37,445 bases of DNA from Actinomortierella ambigua (Eukaryota; Mortierellomycota; Mortierellomycetes; Mortierellales; Mortierellaceae): NCBI GenBank assembly GCA_016098155.1, contig JAAAJB010000311.1, positions 1 to 37,445 on the forward strand, given 5' to 3'. Positions 10,985 to 21,900 of this stretch are shown one piece after another (position 1 is the first letter of the stretch; each line of letters starts with the position of its first letter). The position numbers and the translations under genes were made by a program. Below the pieces are notes generated by a model that did not search any database, was not told the DNA's origin, and saw only the letters and a program-made list of their open reading frames with translations.

Positions 10985-12041
10985 GAAGGCTTTTATGAGA
11001 GCGAAAGGGATCCAGTTATTCATATTCATATTCATAGTCAATTTCTTGTATAGTTTCCACCCCAAAACATACGACTTTTTCACATTGCTCCCGTAGTACA
11101 TTGGTATTGTTGTCTGTCTGCTGATGGCACATTCATTAGGGTCTTGAACGAAGTCAACAATGTGCCTTCTCGGAACCGTTAAGGTGATGATTCTGAGCTC
11201 ATTCTCGTTCCACACATCGGCAGATGCTGGGTCGTCGACCATTGTCGTCCAGGCTATTGAATCATCTCACCCGCCAAATCAAGTTCCCACCATTCACCGA
11301 TGCAAGCGAAAGAGATGATAAAACACCAGTAATTATCCTTCATCTTGTGACGGAGCCAAATGAAGGCTGTTTTCGATGCTTTACAATCCGCTTAAAGCAG
11401 GGGTGGGAGTGCATTGCCTACGGTTTAGCCAACAGATGGAAATGCAAGAGTACAGATCGTTTCGATGATCCGAGACAGGTTGCGAGTAAAGTTGATACTA
11501 CGTCTTGGACATGATGGGACCCTGGGCTCATCGCGAGTCCGTTCTGACGCTCAATCGTTCGGCACCATCTTTTACTGGACTTATCCTTGATTTCTGGTGC
11601 CTCTACCCTTCCTACTGCCCCAGATTTTTTTTTGTTCAGTCCTCAGCCTTGGTTACTTGCAACGGTGTTCTTAAACAGTAAACCTGTTTATCACCAAATA
11701 GGAGGTGAGAAGCAACCATTGCAAATATGATATAAAGGGCTAGCCCCCGCCCCCTCTCACACGCACAATTCTCACCATCTCCTTTTTGATCATCCCATTC
11801 TTCAGATAACTCTCTGGAAAGTGTCCCATACAATGTGAAATCCCGGAAGCAATGCAACATAAACATTATTTCAACGCCTGATCACCCATTCTTTTTTTTC
11901 TTTATATATTTCTATTGCTGGTTGTTTCGAATTTCAGATTCCTTGCAAAAAAAAAAGACGCGGGAGGAGGAGGAGCAGGAGGAGAGAGAAGGGGGGATGG
12001 AAGAGGGCTATTCTAGCCAACTCAAAAACAAACAGGGTTTG
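10985..12041. other. Convergent spacer between ZNFX1-like and F-box genes
   Basis: No gene is recognised. A short triple repeat of CATATT/CATATTC lies near 11020-11035, T runs near 11625 and 11890, and a GGA/GAG-rich stretch near 11960-12000. The longest frame (11224-11514, +) has no recognisable motif. The spacer should contain the 3' ends of two transcripts running towards each other. Confidence 0.55.
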
Positions 12042-14099
12042 TTACGATTCTCCGATGCTCTCATAATCGTCTTCGTCGCTGTCGATATACTCTGGCGTAA
12101 CAACCCCACCAGAGAAAATGTCCCATCCGGCAAGATTTGGGCAAATCCTCGGCAAAGTGTTCAAGAGAAACTCGTCCGAGATGTACCAGGTCCGTTTGAG
12201 GCAGAGCTTGATCAGAGGCAGTGGAGACTGTAGCAACAGCGCCGCATCCCCAACAAATCCTTCCTCAAAGTTGGGCGACTCCTCCGACCAAGGTGGTGCC
12301 AGCGTCACGCTTTCGATCAGGGGACACTCGCAGAGCATCGACAGTCGAAAGTTCAACATCGGCGCCCCCGTTAACGTCAGCTCGCGGAGCCTTGGAAATG
12401 GCATCGGGGACCGTCCGCCCCACGAGAACACCAACGGAACATTGTCACGACGGTTGATCGTCTGCTCCGTGTCCAGGTGCAGTTTCTCTAGTGTGTTGTG
12501 TAACGACGTCCACGATTCGTTGTGGAACTTCCATACGATATCGCCACGGAGAGACAGGGAACGCAAGGCTGGAAGATCCCAAGGACCGACGGAGTCGTCC
12601 CATGGACGATAATCCTTGTCGTGCAGAGTCATCTCCTCCAGCTTGGGGAATCGGATAGTGGTGGTCACCCGCGGGGCCTGAGGATCTAATCCCTTCATGA
12701 CAAGACGTCGTAGTTCTGGCATGTCATGAAAAAGATACGTCTTCAATGAGCGGCTACTGTAGATCACAATGGATTGCAAGGTAGAGCCAAAAGCCTCCAT
12801 CGCGTGATCTAGGACGTGATCCGTCGTTGGGCGCAAGATGTCTTCGAAACCCACTTCGAGGTGCTTGAGTGGAATCGGTGGGAGACCGTGAGGGTGACGC
12901 TCGATGGTGATGCGGGGGATGTTCACATATATCCCGTCCTTCTCCCACGGCGCCCATGAAAAGGCAAACCCCGTCCGATCGTCCACAATGAGAGAAAGTG
13001 CGTTGAGCGACCGACACTGCTGGACGACCCTCATCACGGAGTCCGACGCAACCGAAAAGTCGTCACCCGGTTCCAACCTAGGAAAAGTGGTGTTGAGATC
13101 ACATTGTCGAATGGCCCTCACGGCCGACAAGTCAAAGCTCTCGGGTGCCAAACAGAAGCGCAGCCAGTTTGATTTGTCGTCTATGGTAGAAACTATTGGT
13201 GTCACAGCCTTGGGCAGTATGCTCATCAGCATCTGCACCCCTGGTCGGAACGGGCGCCAGTTCCAATGGGGGCATAATGCCAAGAGGTGAATGTCCAGTG
13301 GCTTTGGTCGTCCCTGAAGGCTGAGTGGTGACGAAATTCGTTGCGATCCTTGGCCATGTTGGACGGCATCTTTGTGCTGCAGCCGTGATGCCAGCTTTCC
13401 TGCATCCTGAAGATATTCGCGTTGAACATCTTCGAGAGTGTAAGACGGCGAAAAATCGTCAAAGAGGATCTCAATCTGCCCGATGCTTGTCAGCTGATGG
13501 GCTTGCCTATGGTAGTGTTGTAGGTGATGGGTCGAGATGTTGTCAAAGAGGACCTCAATCTGCTCGATGCTCGTCAGCAGATGGTCTTGCTTATGGTAGT
13601 GCTGTAGGCGCTCGGACGAAATGGATAAGAATCGGATTTTGGACAAGCGATGGCCACAAACGACATCTACCAGAACCTCCCAGAACTCTTGAATAGTAGT
13701 ATCGTCTTGCTGGTGATGGGGCCTCCCAATCCATGATAGAAGCCTGTTGTAGGTCTTCTTAACCACGTCCCTATAACGCATCACATCCACAAAGCTGAGG
13801 TAATCGACAGTGGCCGACGATGGAAAGTCACCAGAGGAGAGGTCGCGAATTCTCTCAAGGACGGGGTGCTGACTGGGCGATACCACAGCAACGAGTTGCA
13901 AGAATCCCTGGAGAGCATCTCTGTGGCAGGCAGCGATAGTTCGGAGTGGATCCCGGTAGAGCCTCTCAAGACCGAGGTAAAAGAACTCGCGGTTGAGTGT
14001 GAGGACCTGACACAAAGCCGATGGAGTGAATTCATCGTCGGTGAATTCGAGGTGGTCCAGAATAAGGCCAATACATTCCGGAGGCAAGCGAGAGGTCAT
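12042..14099 (-). CDS. F-box protein with LRR-like C-terminal region
   Basis: A single exon of 685 residues begins MTSRLPPECIG. The ATG at 14099 is used because the codon two positions upstream is GTG. The first 50 residues form an F-box (LPPECIGLILDHL...LCQVLTLNREFFYLGLERLYRDPL), the Skp1-binding module of SCF ubiquitin ligases. The C-terminal half has repeated leucine-spaced segments (for example LRSLSLRG, LEKLHLD, LRELTLTG, IESVTLAPPW), consistent with an irregular leucine-rich-repeat domain that would choose the substrate. Residues about 159-214 are two 28-residue tandem copies. Large families of such F-box/LRR proteins are typical of this kind of fungus, and no substrate can be named. 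The protein ends in an acidic tail (DSDEDDYES). Confidence 0.8.
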   Translation of the reverse strand: MTSRLPPECIGLILDHLEFTDDEFTPSALCQVLTLNREFFYLGLERLYRDPLRTIAACHRDALQGFLQLVAVVSPSQHPVLERIRDLSSGDFPSSATVDYLSFVDVMRYRDVVKKTYNRLLSWIGRPHHQQDDTTIQEFWEVLVDVVCGHRLSKIRFLSISSERLQHYHKQDHLLTSIEQIEVLFDNISTHHLQHYHRQAHQLTSIGQIEILFDDFSPSYTLEDVQREYLQDAGKLASRLQHKDAVQHGQGSQRISSPLSLQGRPKPLDIHLLALCPHWNWRPFRPGVQMLMSILPKAVTPIVSTIDDKSNWLRFCLAPESFDLSAVRAIRQCDLNTTFPRLEPGDDFSVASDSVMRVVQQCRSLNALSLIVDDRTGFAFSWAPWEKDGIYVNIPRITIERHPHGLPPIPLKHLEVGFEDILRPTTDHVLDHAMEAFGSTLQSIVIYSSRSLKTYLFHDMPELRRLVMKGLDPQAPRVTTTIRFPKLEEMTLHDKDYRPWDDSVGPWDLPALRSLSLRGDIVWKFHNESWTSLHNTLEKLHLDTEQTINRRDNVPLVFSWGGRSPMPFPRLRELTLTGAPMLNFRLSMLCECPLIESVTLAPPWSEESPNFEEGFVGDAALLLQSPLPLIKLCLKRTWYISDEFLLNTLPRICPNLAGWDIFSGGVVTPEYIDSDEDDYESIGES
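13458..13625 (-). repeat. 84-nt tandem duplication inside the F-box gene
   Basis: Two adjacent 84-nt units, 13458-13541 and 13542-13625, keep the reading frame (28 codons each). The first 60 or so bases of each unit are highly similar and the ends have drifted. At the protein level both contain LQHYH...Q...LTSI.QIE.LFD. Confidence 0.85.
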
Positions 14100-15576
14100 G
14101 GTCACTCAGGTTGGTTGGTAATGAGGGATGCAAAAGGCATTCTTTCTTTCTTGGCAGCAGTCCTGCATGGTGTGCAAGGAACATACGTGGCGAACAGCAT
14201 CGGGATGAACCTCGCATTCGCCTCAGTGTCGACTCTGAAGCCTCCTTCGGTCACATGACCGAATTGCAACAGACTAAATTCCATGTGCTTGCCACCCCCA
14301 ATGTGCCACTGCTTCTTCTCCTTCTGCGAGGCTTCAGGACGCGCAGGAGATTTCCTCTCAACCACAGCTCATACTACACAAGTCAGCGCTTATACCAGCA
14401 GTCCCTCTGAGACCCCTGGGCTACCCTCCCCCAGCGACCCGTCCCACCTCGAGGGTGGTGAACCGACCATCATATAATTATTTAGCTGTTTGCAAGATTC
14501 AGGGAACCGACACTTGATCTCCTCCCGAAACTCGTTCAACAAGAAACGGGAACAGTGCTTGACATACACAGCAAGACTAGAGCATAATCGGGCCGGTGTG
14601 GTGTTGTGACCCTTCGGCGACCAGCCATCGCCGAGCCAGGCATATTGAGCCGCTCTATCATGTGTGTGCAATGAGTGGCCACCTTCGCATCATCACTGCA
14701 ATATCATCTTGTATGCCTGTGCATCTATCATTTTGCCTTACAGTACCCCCCGTCCACTTGACCACACTTGCCACAGATACACCAAGGATGGTAGTGGCAT
14801 AATCCTTCGAACACCCCATAAAAAGGAATGTAGAATCACCGCACGCAGGCAACGTCTTTCTGAGAATGCCATCATTGGTTGAGAGAAGGGGAACGACGAA
14901 CGGGAGGGGAACAAAGGTAGCTAGCAGACACAAAGAAGAAAATAAAAACGAGGCCTGTGTAGGTATACAAGCCCTGCTTGATCTAGCAACGCGACCACGA
15001 TCTTGTCCTCGGCCAAATCATGTGGGCAAAGTTACCTTGTTGTTCGCATGAGACACTACGGCGTCTCAGGTCGACTTCTCCCCACGTAAACTATGATGCA
15101 TCCCCTCCAAGTTCACACTGTCCTCAAGAGCTAGTTCAAGGCGTCAAGGCAAGTTGCTGCCCGTCTGGCTGACAAGCTGGTCAATGTAATCGAAGATAGA
15201 GCACGTGGGAATCTTTGGCACGAACATTGTAAACGAACTACTGACTGGGAAAAAGTCTATCTATGTTGCATGTCAAAACCTGTGCCACCGCCTTCCATAG
15301 CAAGTGTCCCGTTTTCATTTCCTCTCATATTTGAAAAAAAGAAATCATCCCTCCCTTCTTATTACGCGACTATGGACAAGACTAAAAGAGGCAAAGGGGG
15401 TTGGGTGGGGGGGAAAAACAAATGAAAGATGTCCCACAACCTTTTAGGCTCGATCGTGGTGCAGCAGGAGAGAAAGAGTAAGTGGGGGGTGGAGAGAAGG
15501 GAGGACAAATACTACATTCATCCAACTTGAGAGCAAGAGCGATGGGCTGCTATAGTCAGTTCGCTGAGAACTGTGT
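14100..15576. other. Spacer upstream of the F-box gene
   Basis: No gene is recognised in about 1.5 kb. Frames are under 100 codons and lack motifs. The part nearest 14100 should hold the F-box promoter (on the minus strand). Around 15390-15500 the sequence is purine-rich with G tracts. Confidence 0.55.
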
Positions 15577-16177
15577 TTAGTCGCTTTGAAGGAGTCTTAG
15601 AATACAATCCTGCCTCAACATGGTGTTCGCGAGTTTGCCATCCACTTCACTGTCTGAGACATGGGATATCGGGTCTGCCGGATTGATCTGGCTCGACAGA
15701 TGAGACACTTTCAAGTGAATCTTGCGGTTATGGACGAAACGCGAAAGCTCCGTTAGGTGCTGCTGGACCAACGAATGTCTGATCGGGTGTATGGTTGTCC
15801 AGTTGTCCAAGACGCCACACACACCCAGATTGTCACAGTACAGATGAATGTGTTTGCCTAATAGCGCCGAATCCCAGATGGCCTGCCGAGCGGCGTAAAA
15901 CTCGGAGGCATAACTGGAGTACTGGAATGCTTTTGGTATGGCGAACTTTTTCTGTTGCCCCATGTGATTTATCCATGCTCCATATTGGAGTGAGGCGTCT
16001 GAGAACACTTTTACAACTGTAGGGTTAGTACTGAGAGACGACATGGCGAGGGAGAGAGAGAGATAGAGAGAGAAAGATAGAGAGAGATAGAGAGAAAGAG
16101 AGAAAGAGAGAGAGTACGCGTAAATGTAGGCCACACCTGCGGACTGATGCTATTATACCTATCGTTGCTCTCACCAT
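15577..16177 (-). CDS. RNase H-like domain of retroelement origin, possibly a spliced domesticated gene
   Basis: On the minus strand a 150-residue RNase H fold can be read. It has FSDAS (first Asp), SEFYAARQAIW (Glu), LYCDNLGV (second Asp) and NPADPISH near the end. This set matches the RNase H of DIRS- or Ty3-like retroelements. No reverse transcriptase, integrase, tyrosine recombinase or terminal repeat is seen. Two models fit. One is an unspliced ORF from the ATG at 16044, 155 residues beginning MSSLSTNPTVV. The other, which I prefer, has exon 1 16177-16159 and exon 2 16016-15577, giving 152 residues beginning MVRATIVVKVFSDAS. The second model's intron has a GTATAA donor, a perfect TACTAAC branch site and a CCTACAG acceptor, and it removes the microsatellite at 16048-16114. 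It may be a relic or a host gene made from a retroelement. Confidence 0.55.
16048..16114. repeat. Compound GA/GATA microsatellite
   Basis: Interrupted GAGA and GATA units lie just upstream of the RNase H-like coding sequence. Read on the minus strand they give a Ser-Leu run that is unlikely to be protein. Confidence 0.9.
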
Positions 16178-17716
16178 GACGCGACAAAAATGACGCTCGC
16201 ATCTGTCATGAAGTTTTGCGCTATGGATTCAAACAAATTTAGAGTACATGGTCTGTGCTCATAGCGGCAACTCTCAGCTTCGCCACCTCGTCGTAGCATG
16301 TTTACTTTTCACTTGTTTCTTTCCACCCCAGTTTGCATCACTAGCTCTTGCTTCATTCTGACCGTTGAGTTTATCCGTAGATTTATGGGCCATGCAACCA
16401 CGAAGTTCAGAGTCTGAATCTACAGGTCAACTGGTTTGTGCACGGGAACGAGAAAGCTCTGTTTATTTCTCACTTGTCTGTGCAGTCCGTGCTCAATGAA
16501 AATCGCAGAGTACCAAAACAAGCTTACTATCCATGTGCCACTTCTTCGCTGTTTATCCGCTCACTGATAACAGCACCCAAGACATTGAGTAAACAAAGGG
16601 GGGGAGGGTCTTCTTTTAGAATACTGGTAACTACTGGTAATGTTGGCTAATTGAACACCAACTGGAAAACAAAGAGAAAAACATGCACCCCAATTCAATG
16701 TTCATTGAGGGGGAAGCTTGTAACGGTAATACTCCCGTGTAATCCTCTTGCCTTAAACACTACGTGCCTGAGGCTACATCTAATCAAAAAGCCGAGAATC
16801 TCAAGCAAGAAGAGCACTTTGACGACGGTGAGGTCTTGGCACGAGTAGAGAGGGAAAAGAATCAAGAGCCTCAACCCCTGTGATCAACGAAGCGGGCGAC
16901 GTATGTTACCAAGAACAATAAGGAACAGCCTTTGTCGAGAATGCACCTTGTCGGTTTGCATTTTCCCGAGAGATCTAGCAGTCGACACTGCAATTGGTGT
17001 TGGCGACGACGTGGCATGACAAGACCAAAAAAAAAAAAGTTCAAATTTGAGTTGGAATAAAAAAAGTGGCGTACAGATGAGTCGACAAGTACTTGTAAAG
17101 CAATGCGACAGATAGTCTGTTTGTTTCTAGTCTACCGCACCCTGCCTGCAGAGTCAATTGTTTAATTGAATCTGGTTTTGGTTTGGAGGTACAAATGAAA
17201 TACATCGAAAGCTGGGCTGTGTTTTCCTCAACAAAGTTCATAGCGTCACTTCTTTCTTTCGGGTCGATTTTGGCAAGAACCTTGTTTCCCACATGCTCGC
17301 CGGGCATACAACTCATTTTTTAGCCTTTCCCACAGCCCAGAGAAGAGCGCTTGCATAGCTTTTTTTTTTTTCCATTGTGGATTCGAATCTGAATGCCTCG
17401 AGTGCCTTTTGGGCCAGCAGAGGGGTGGCCTGTCGAGTTGACTGGCGATGGCGAGCGGTTAGGAGCTTTTCCTGGGATCGTTGGCCATCGGTGTCGAGCA
17501 CCAACTGCAACCTTGTCGCCAATCTGGCTTATCCTATTTCAAAGTCCGCGTGAGCATTGTCGAGACTGCAAAGCGTGCCACAGGCCCACAGCACCCCGAT
17601 TGGGAATGGGATCACATCCGCTTTCCCGCTTTCCCGAGGCACGTCGAATCTATATAAAGAGGAGATACATTGAGCTCTGGGACAAACCTTTCGTTCCTGC
17701 TTGCTTGCACCCAATA
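16178..17716. other. Spacer with the GT34 gene promoter
   Basis: No gene is recognised. A12 at about 17028-17039 and a T run near 17361-17372 stand out. The right end carries the TATA box at 17651-17658. Short frames on both strands lack family motifs. Confidence 0.55.
17651..17658 (+). promoter_or_regulatory. TATA box of the GT34 gene
   Basis: TATATAAA is the clearest TATA element in the window, 66 bases before the ATG at 17717. It would place transcription start near 17680-17690 and rules out the in-frame ATG at 17393. Confidence 0.65.
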
Positions 17717-18538
17717 ATGATCAGAATTCCTCGCTTTTGGAGACCGATTGCCCTTTTTCTTACAATCCTTTTCTTTTTAATACTCCTGAGTGCACCATTC
17801 CTCTTCTACCACTTTCCAAGAACATGCATTCCAGACGTCGAGCCGGAATACTCTGAGCTGTCTCATCCTCAGCCGAGGATTGTCATGCTCTCCGGCCAAC
17901 GATGCATAGCCAGCGATCCCGAAGCCAAGTGCCGAATCGTCGGTGGTCACTCGTTCCATAATCGCAGAGAGTACATTGCCCATCACCGCGGTCGATACAC
18001 CCTGCGAGACAACTACACAACATATTTTGAGGATGTGGTGGCTGAAGGCTATGCTCCCGCCTGGGCGAAGATCAAGATCTTGAATGAGGAACTTGAGCGA
18101 GATGAGAGCGACTGGATATTTTGGATCGACACCGACGCCATGATAACCAACATGGATATTCAGCTCGAACGCTTTCTCGACAAACGATACTCTCTCGTGA
18201 TCACACGAGACCACAACTATCTCAACGCTGGCGTGTTCTTCCTCCGCGTGAATAGCTGGTCACGAAAGTTCGTTCGTGATCTGCTTACGAGGATGGAGAA
18301 AGTTGCCCACGAGCAGAGCTGGATGATCAGGCTACTGGAGGACCCGGCCTACGAAAGCGAGCGCCACGTCAAGTACTTGCCTCAGTGCAGTTTTAACAGC
18401 TACTGGCACGTCAAAACTCTCCATGCGATGTATCTACCAGGCGATTTTGCAATCCATTGGGCAGGTCACAACTTTGACCCAACCTCTTTTGAAGATTGGC
18501 AACAAGGCCGCTGGCTCAAGCCCCCCACTTTAGAGTAG
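17717..18538 (+). CDS. GT34 (Gma12/Mnn10 family) Golgi glycosyltransferase
   Basis: A single exon of 273 residues. A short basic N-terminus and one hydrophobic segment (about residues 10-30, rich in Leu, Ile and Phe) give the type II membrane anchor expected of a Golgi enzyme. The catalytic domain has the metal- and nucleotide-sugar-binding DxD motif in WIDTDAMI (Asp138-Thr-Asp140), then TRDHNYLNAGVFFLR, an HEQSWM segment and the family ending LPQCSFNSYW...FAIHWAGHNFD. Known fungal members are alpha-1,2-galactosyltransferases (Gma12) and the Mnn10/Mnn11 alpha-1,6-mannosyltransferases that build N-glycan outer chains. The sequence does not decide between galactose and mannose. The protein is somewhat short for the family but ends are intact. 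An in-frame ATG 108 codons upstream lies before the TATA box and was not used. Confidence 0.85.
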   Translation: MIRIPRFWRPIALFLTILFFLILLSAPFLFYHFPRTCIPDVEPEYSELSHPQPRIVMLSGQRCIASDPEAKCRIVGGHSFHNRREYIAHHRGRYTLRDNYTTYFEDVVAEGYAPAWAKIKILNEELERDESDWIFWIDTDAMITNMDIQLERFLDKRYSLVITRDHNYLNAGVFFLRVNSWSRKFVRDLLTRMEKVAHEQSWMIRLLEDPAYESERHVKYLPQCSFNSYWHVKTLHAMYLPGDFAIHWAGHNFDPTSFEDWQQGRWLKPPTLE

Positions 18539-18934
18539 TGGCAGGCAGCTCCTGGAGAATAGTGCAGTAGTCTAATTTTAATCATTACAAGAATTGTGTG
18601 CATGCACAGCAGAAATGCAAACTCTTTTGTAGACTTGCCAATTTCGAGGTTACCGTTCCTCTCTCTATCTTTGAGCTCCACATCTTGATGATGGTCATGT
18701 TCAATACCATAACAATCCAGCGAGTAGAAAGCCATGGCCTTTTAAACGGAAGCGAAGGAAAGGATGTCAAGAGATAGTTTTATATAATATGTTTGATAGA
18801 GTGATCAAAGCTATATAGGAAAGCGTCTACGCGGATTGCCCTTCAAGGTGAACGGTAACATTAGGATGAGAAAAGGCCGAAAAGCTGGAAGGTGTCTCTA
18901 CCATCCACCTATACACTTTTTCCACTGTTGGGTA
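18539..18934. other. Convergent 3' spacer, GT34 and Sac2-like genes
   Basis: About 400 bases lie between two stop codons facing each other. AT-rich sequence near 18775-18825 may hold poly(A) signals. No gene is seen. Confidence 0.6.
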
Positions 18935-21900
18935 TTACGCCTGTTCGGAATTACCATCTCTCGAATCAACAAGCGCCCCAGAATCTGGTGGTGAAGATGA
19001 CGATGCCATCGATGTTGATGTTGGTTCTGCTAACCCCGCCGGTGTCTGCTTACTCCGCTTCCTACCAAACCACCCCTTAGATGACGGCGAAGGCGATAGC
19101 GCAGCCATCAGATTGGGCACCCCCGATGGAGGTTGTTGCTCGTCCTTCTCCACATGGCTCTTATCGCTAGGGCTGCTGGACCCACCGCCCAGGAGGCTGA
19201 CCATCGACAAGGAACCTTTACTGGATTTGAAAGGGCTAAATCCAAGACGCGCCTTGCCTGAGGTTGTGGTCGTGGTTGTGGTTGTGGTTATGTTGGTAGC
19301 ATCCGCAATAGCGCCTGCTTCCTCGACCAACGCCCGGTTGCTCTGCTGGGACTCATCCACAGGTTTTGTCGACTGGCTACTGCGTTTGTTGCTGCTAGGT
19401 GTCAGCAGGGCTAAGAGCCTAGTACCAGCCCCTCCTCTGCGCTCCTTGCCCCCATCCTTTTCCGTCCTGGAGGTAGAGGTTGACAGCAATCCAAGGCCCT
19501 TCTTTTTGTTATTCTGCTGTTTCTTTGGGAACATCTTGGCGCTCCATTTCGCCGAATGCGCTTCCAATTTGGCCGCCGTCGCTGCGTCCTGCAAGATGCG
19601 GTCTCGGATCTCCAGGTTGACGGCTATTGACGAGGAGCTGAAGCTGTACTCCTCGCTCGGAGAACGGTGGTGGTGTCGTGCTGATGGTGACAATCCCCCT
19701 TCGCTGCTGCTATTGCTGCGAGGTGAGATGGGGCTTGACAGTGGCGAATGGGCCTGGACCAACTCGCATCGGGCCTGGATAATCTCCGTGACAATCAGTT
19801 CGACACAGTCCTGAGCTGTAGGCCGGAGCGATTTTGGAGAGGTGGTGGTGGTGGTGTCGGTCGTGGCGGTAGGCTTCGTAATGGAGGCAGCCGCTGGTAC
19901 AATGAGCGCTGCTGTCAGTCCATCTGGTGGCATGGAAGAGGATTGGACAAATGGCAAAAGTTTTGTCTCTGGGTGCTGCACAATCTTGAACCGCACCTGC
20001 TGCAGACAAGCCTTCTCATGCTCAACTTTAGAATCCTTTCCTCCTTCTCCCCCTCTTTCTCCAGCGGTTGCATCCTGGTTTGTCGTCGATTTGTCCAGCG
20101 GATCCTCCATTGGTCCTAGCTTTTGATAAAGTGCGTCCGAGTGCTGAAGTTGTTCCTCGCCATGCTCTTCTTCCACCAATGGCTCCAACTTCGCTCCTCC
20201 GTTCCCCATGGGGCCAGTCATGGCACGTCGATTGCGGACACTTCCCGTGTTGACACGCAGCGTCTCCCCCTGGACATTGGCGCGATAGACGATTGCAAAT
20301 CCATAGTTCTCGACGGGGTCAACATCGTGTGATGTCGCTGTGGAGATGATGAAGGTACCCTTGTCGATCGCAGTCAATTTCTCGAGGGCCAATCGCCAAA
20401 ATTCGAGCACCTTCTCCATTTCATAATCGTACGTGCAAATGTAGAGCGCCCGATCCGTCAAAAGGACCACCTTTTCGTCGTAAAAGACATCAGGGAGCGT
20501 TGACGAGGATGAAAGAGTGGACGAGGTGCTGTTTCTCGCATCGCGCCAGAGCTTGCCTCCATGAGAGTCTCCTGCGAATGCCGATGCCGTTTTTGCGGTG
20601 CTTGGATCTGGCATTGAGGAGGAAGGGGAGGATGATGCCGAAGGGAGGGCAGAGCCGACCTCGTTGGAGCAGCAAAGGAGTGTCCAACCTCGCCAACTAT
20701 TCTCGCCGGGAGAGATGACAATCTCGGCTGAGGTTTCGATGGCTGCCTCACGAATCTTGGTCCAGACATGATCCGGCTTGTCAAAAGAGGTGGGCGCTGT
20801 GATTGCCGTTGCCGTTGCTGCAACGGCTGGGATGTTGTCATCGGTAGGCAGATGATCGACCCAGAGCACATCACCATCCACCTCTGAGAGGATGCTGATA
20901 TTGCCCTCGTTTGATGTCGTCGTCGTCGTCGTTGCTACCACCTGTGGGTAGCCCGCGTCCAGTGACTGCATCTTGGGAGACGCCGATGGGGACAGGGACA
21001 GAAGCGACGAGGACGCCAAGACATCGGCCTCAGAAACACCGGCAGCAGATAGCGAAGATGCGAGTGGGGGAAGGACCGGAGCAGGAACGACAGCGGTGCC
21101 AAAGGCTGTGGTCTGCAGGTTTTTAAAGACTTTGACGTCGGTCAAACCGAGCATGTAGTCAATAGCAGCCTGTCGAAAGGAATCCTTGAAAGTGTTCTGA
21201 TACATTCGGGCAATCGAATTGGTCGCGTCATTGACCATCCCCTGCCAGTTGCGTTTGCCAGTCCGCGTGAAATCACCCTTGAGCGCGCTCGTCCCTGCAT
21301 AGGCCCGACTGATTGCATCACCATTGTTGGCCCATACGTGGTTGAAGATGATTTCAAACCGCTCGTGAACTGACAATCCGTGCTCAGGGAACGAGGAAAT
21401 GCCCAGTCGCAGCAGCTGTTGGTTGAGGACGTACCGTGCCAACGCGCTCTGTACTACATTCGTTCGATCCAGACAGTCCATGCAGTTGGTGCGGATGGCG
21501 CCCTTTTGAGTATGTAGAATGTGGAATTGCGGTGGTTGTTGCTGGTCCTGGTGTTGATGAATCATGGAGGTCTCTGTAGTATTCAGATTGGATGTCTGCC
21601 AGCAGTAGCCGAGGTCATGGATGTCTGCTCCCAGCTTATTGATCAGCCTGGAAATATTTTCATACTTCATTCCCCTACATTCCTCATGAAAGTCGAACGC
21701 GACGTACCTATGCCAAACATAGTACGGATGCCCATTAGAACCAGGCTGCAGACAACTATATGTGCATGCCTCAAAAAAATGAGCAATGCAATACACAGGA
21801 AGAGCTTGAGCCGAATAGTTCAATACTTACTTGATTTGTGGGTCATTCAACTTGTTAGCATACTGAGTATAGGCTGATCCTGCAATCATCTCTCGTCCGT

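Noticed and set aside
17376..17400. tRNA-like ATTCGAAT segment
   Set aside because: The sequence around it does not form a T-arm or acceptor stem, and no anticodon arm is found upstream.
17393..17716. Longer in-frame start for the GT34 gene
   Set aside because: It lies upstream of a clear TATA box at 17651-17658, and the ATG at 17717 places the membrane anchor right at the N-terminus as expected.
19113..19814. Plus-strand 233-codon open frame
   Set aside because: It is the antisense shadow of the low-complexity tail of the Sac2-like protein; Leu/Val runs mirror Ser/Thr/Glu repeats.
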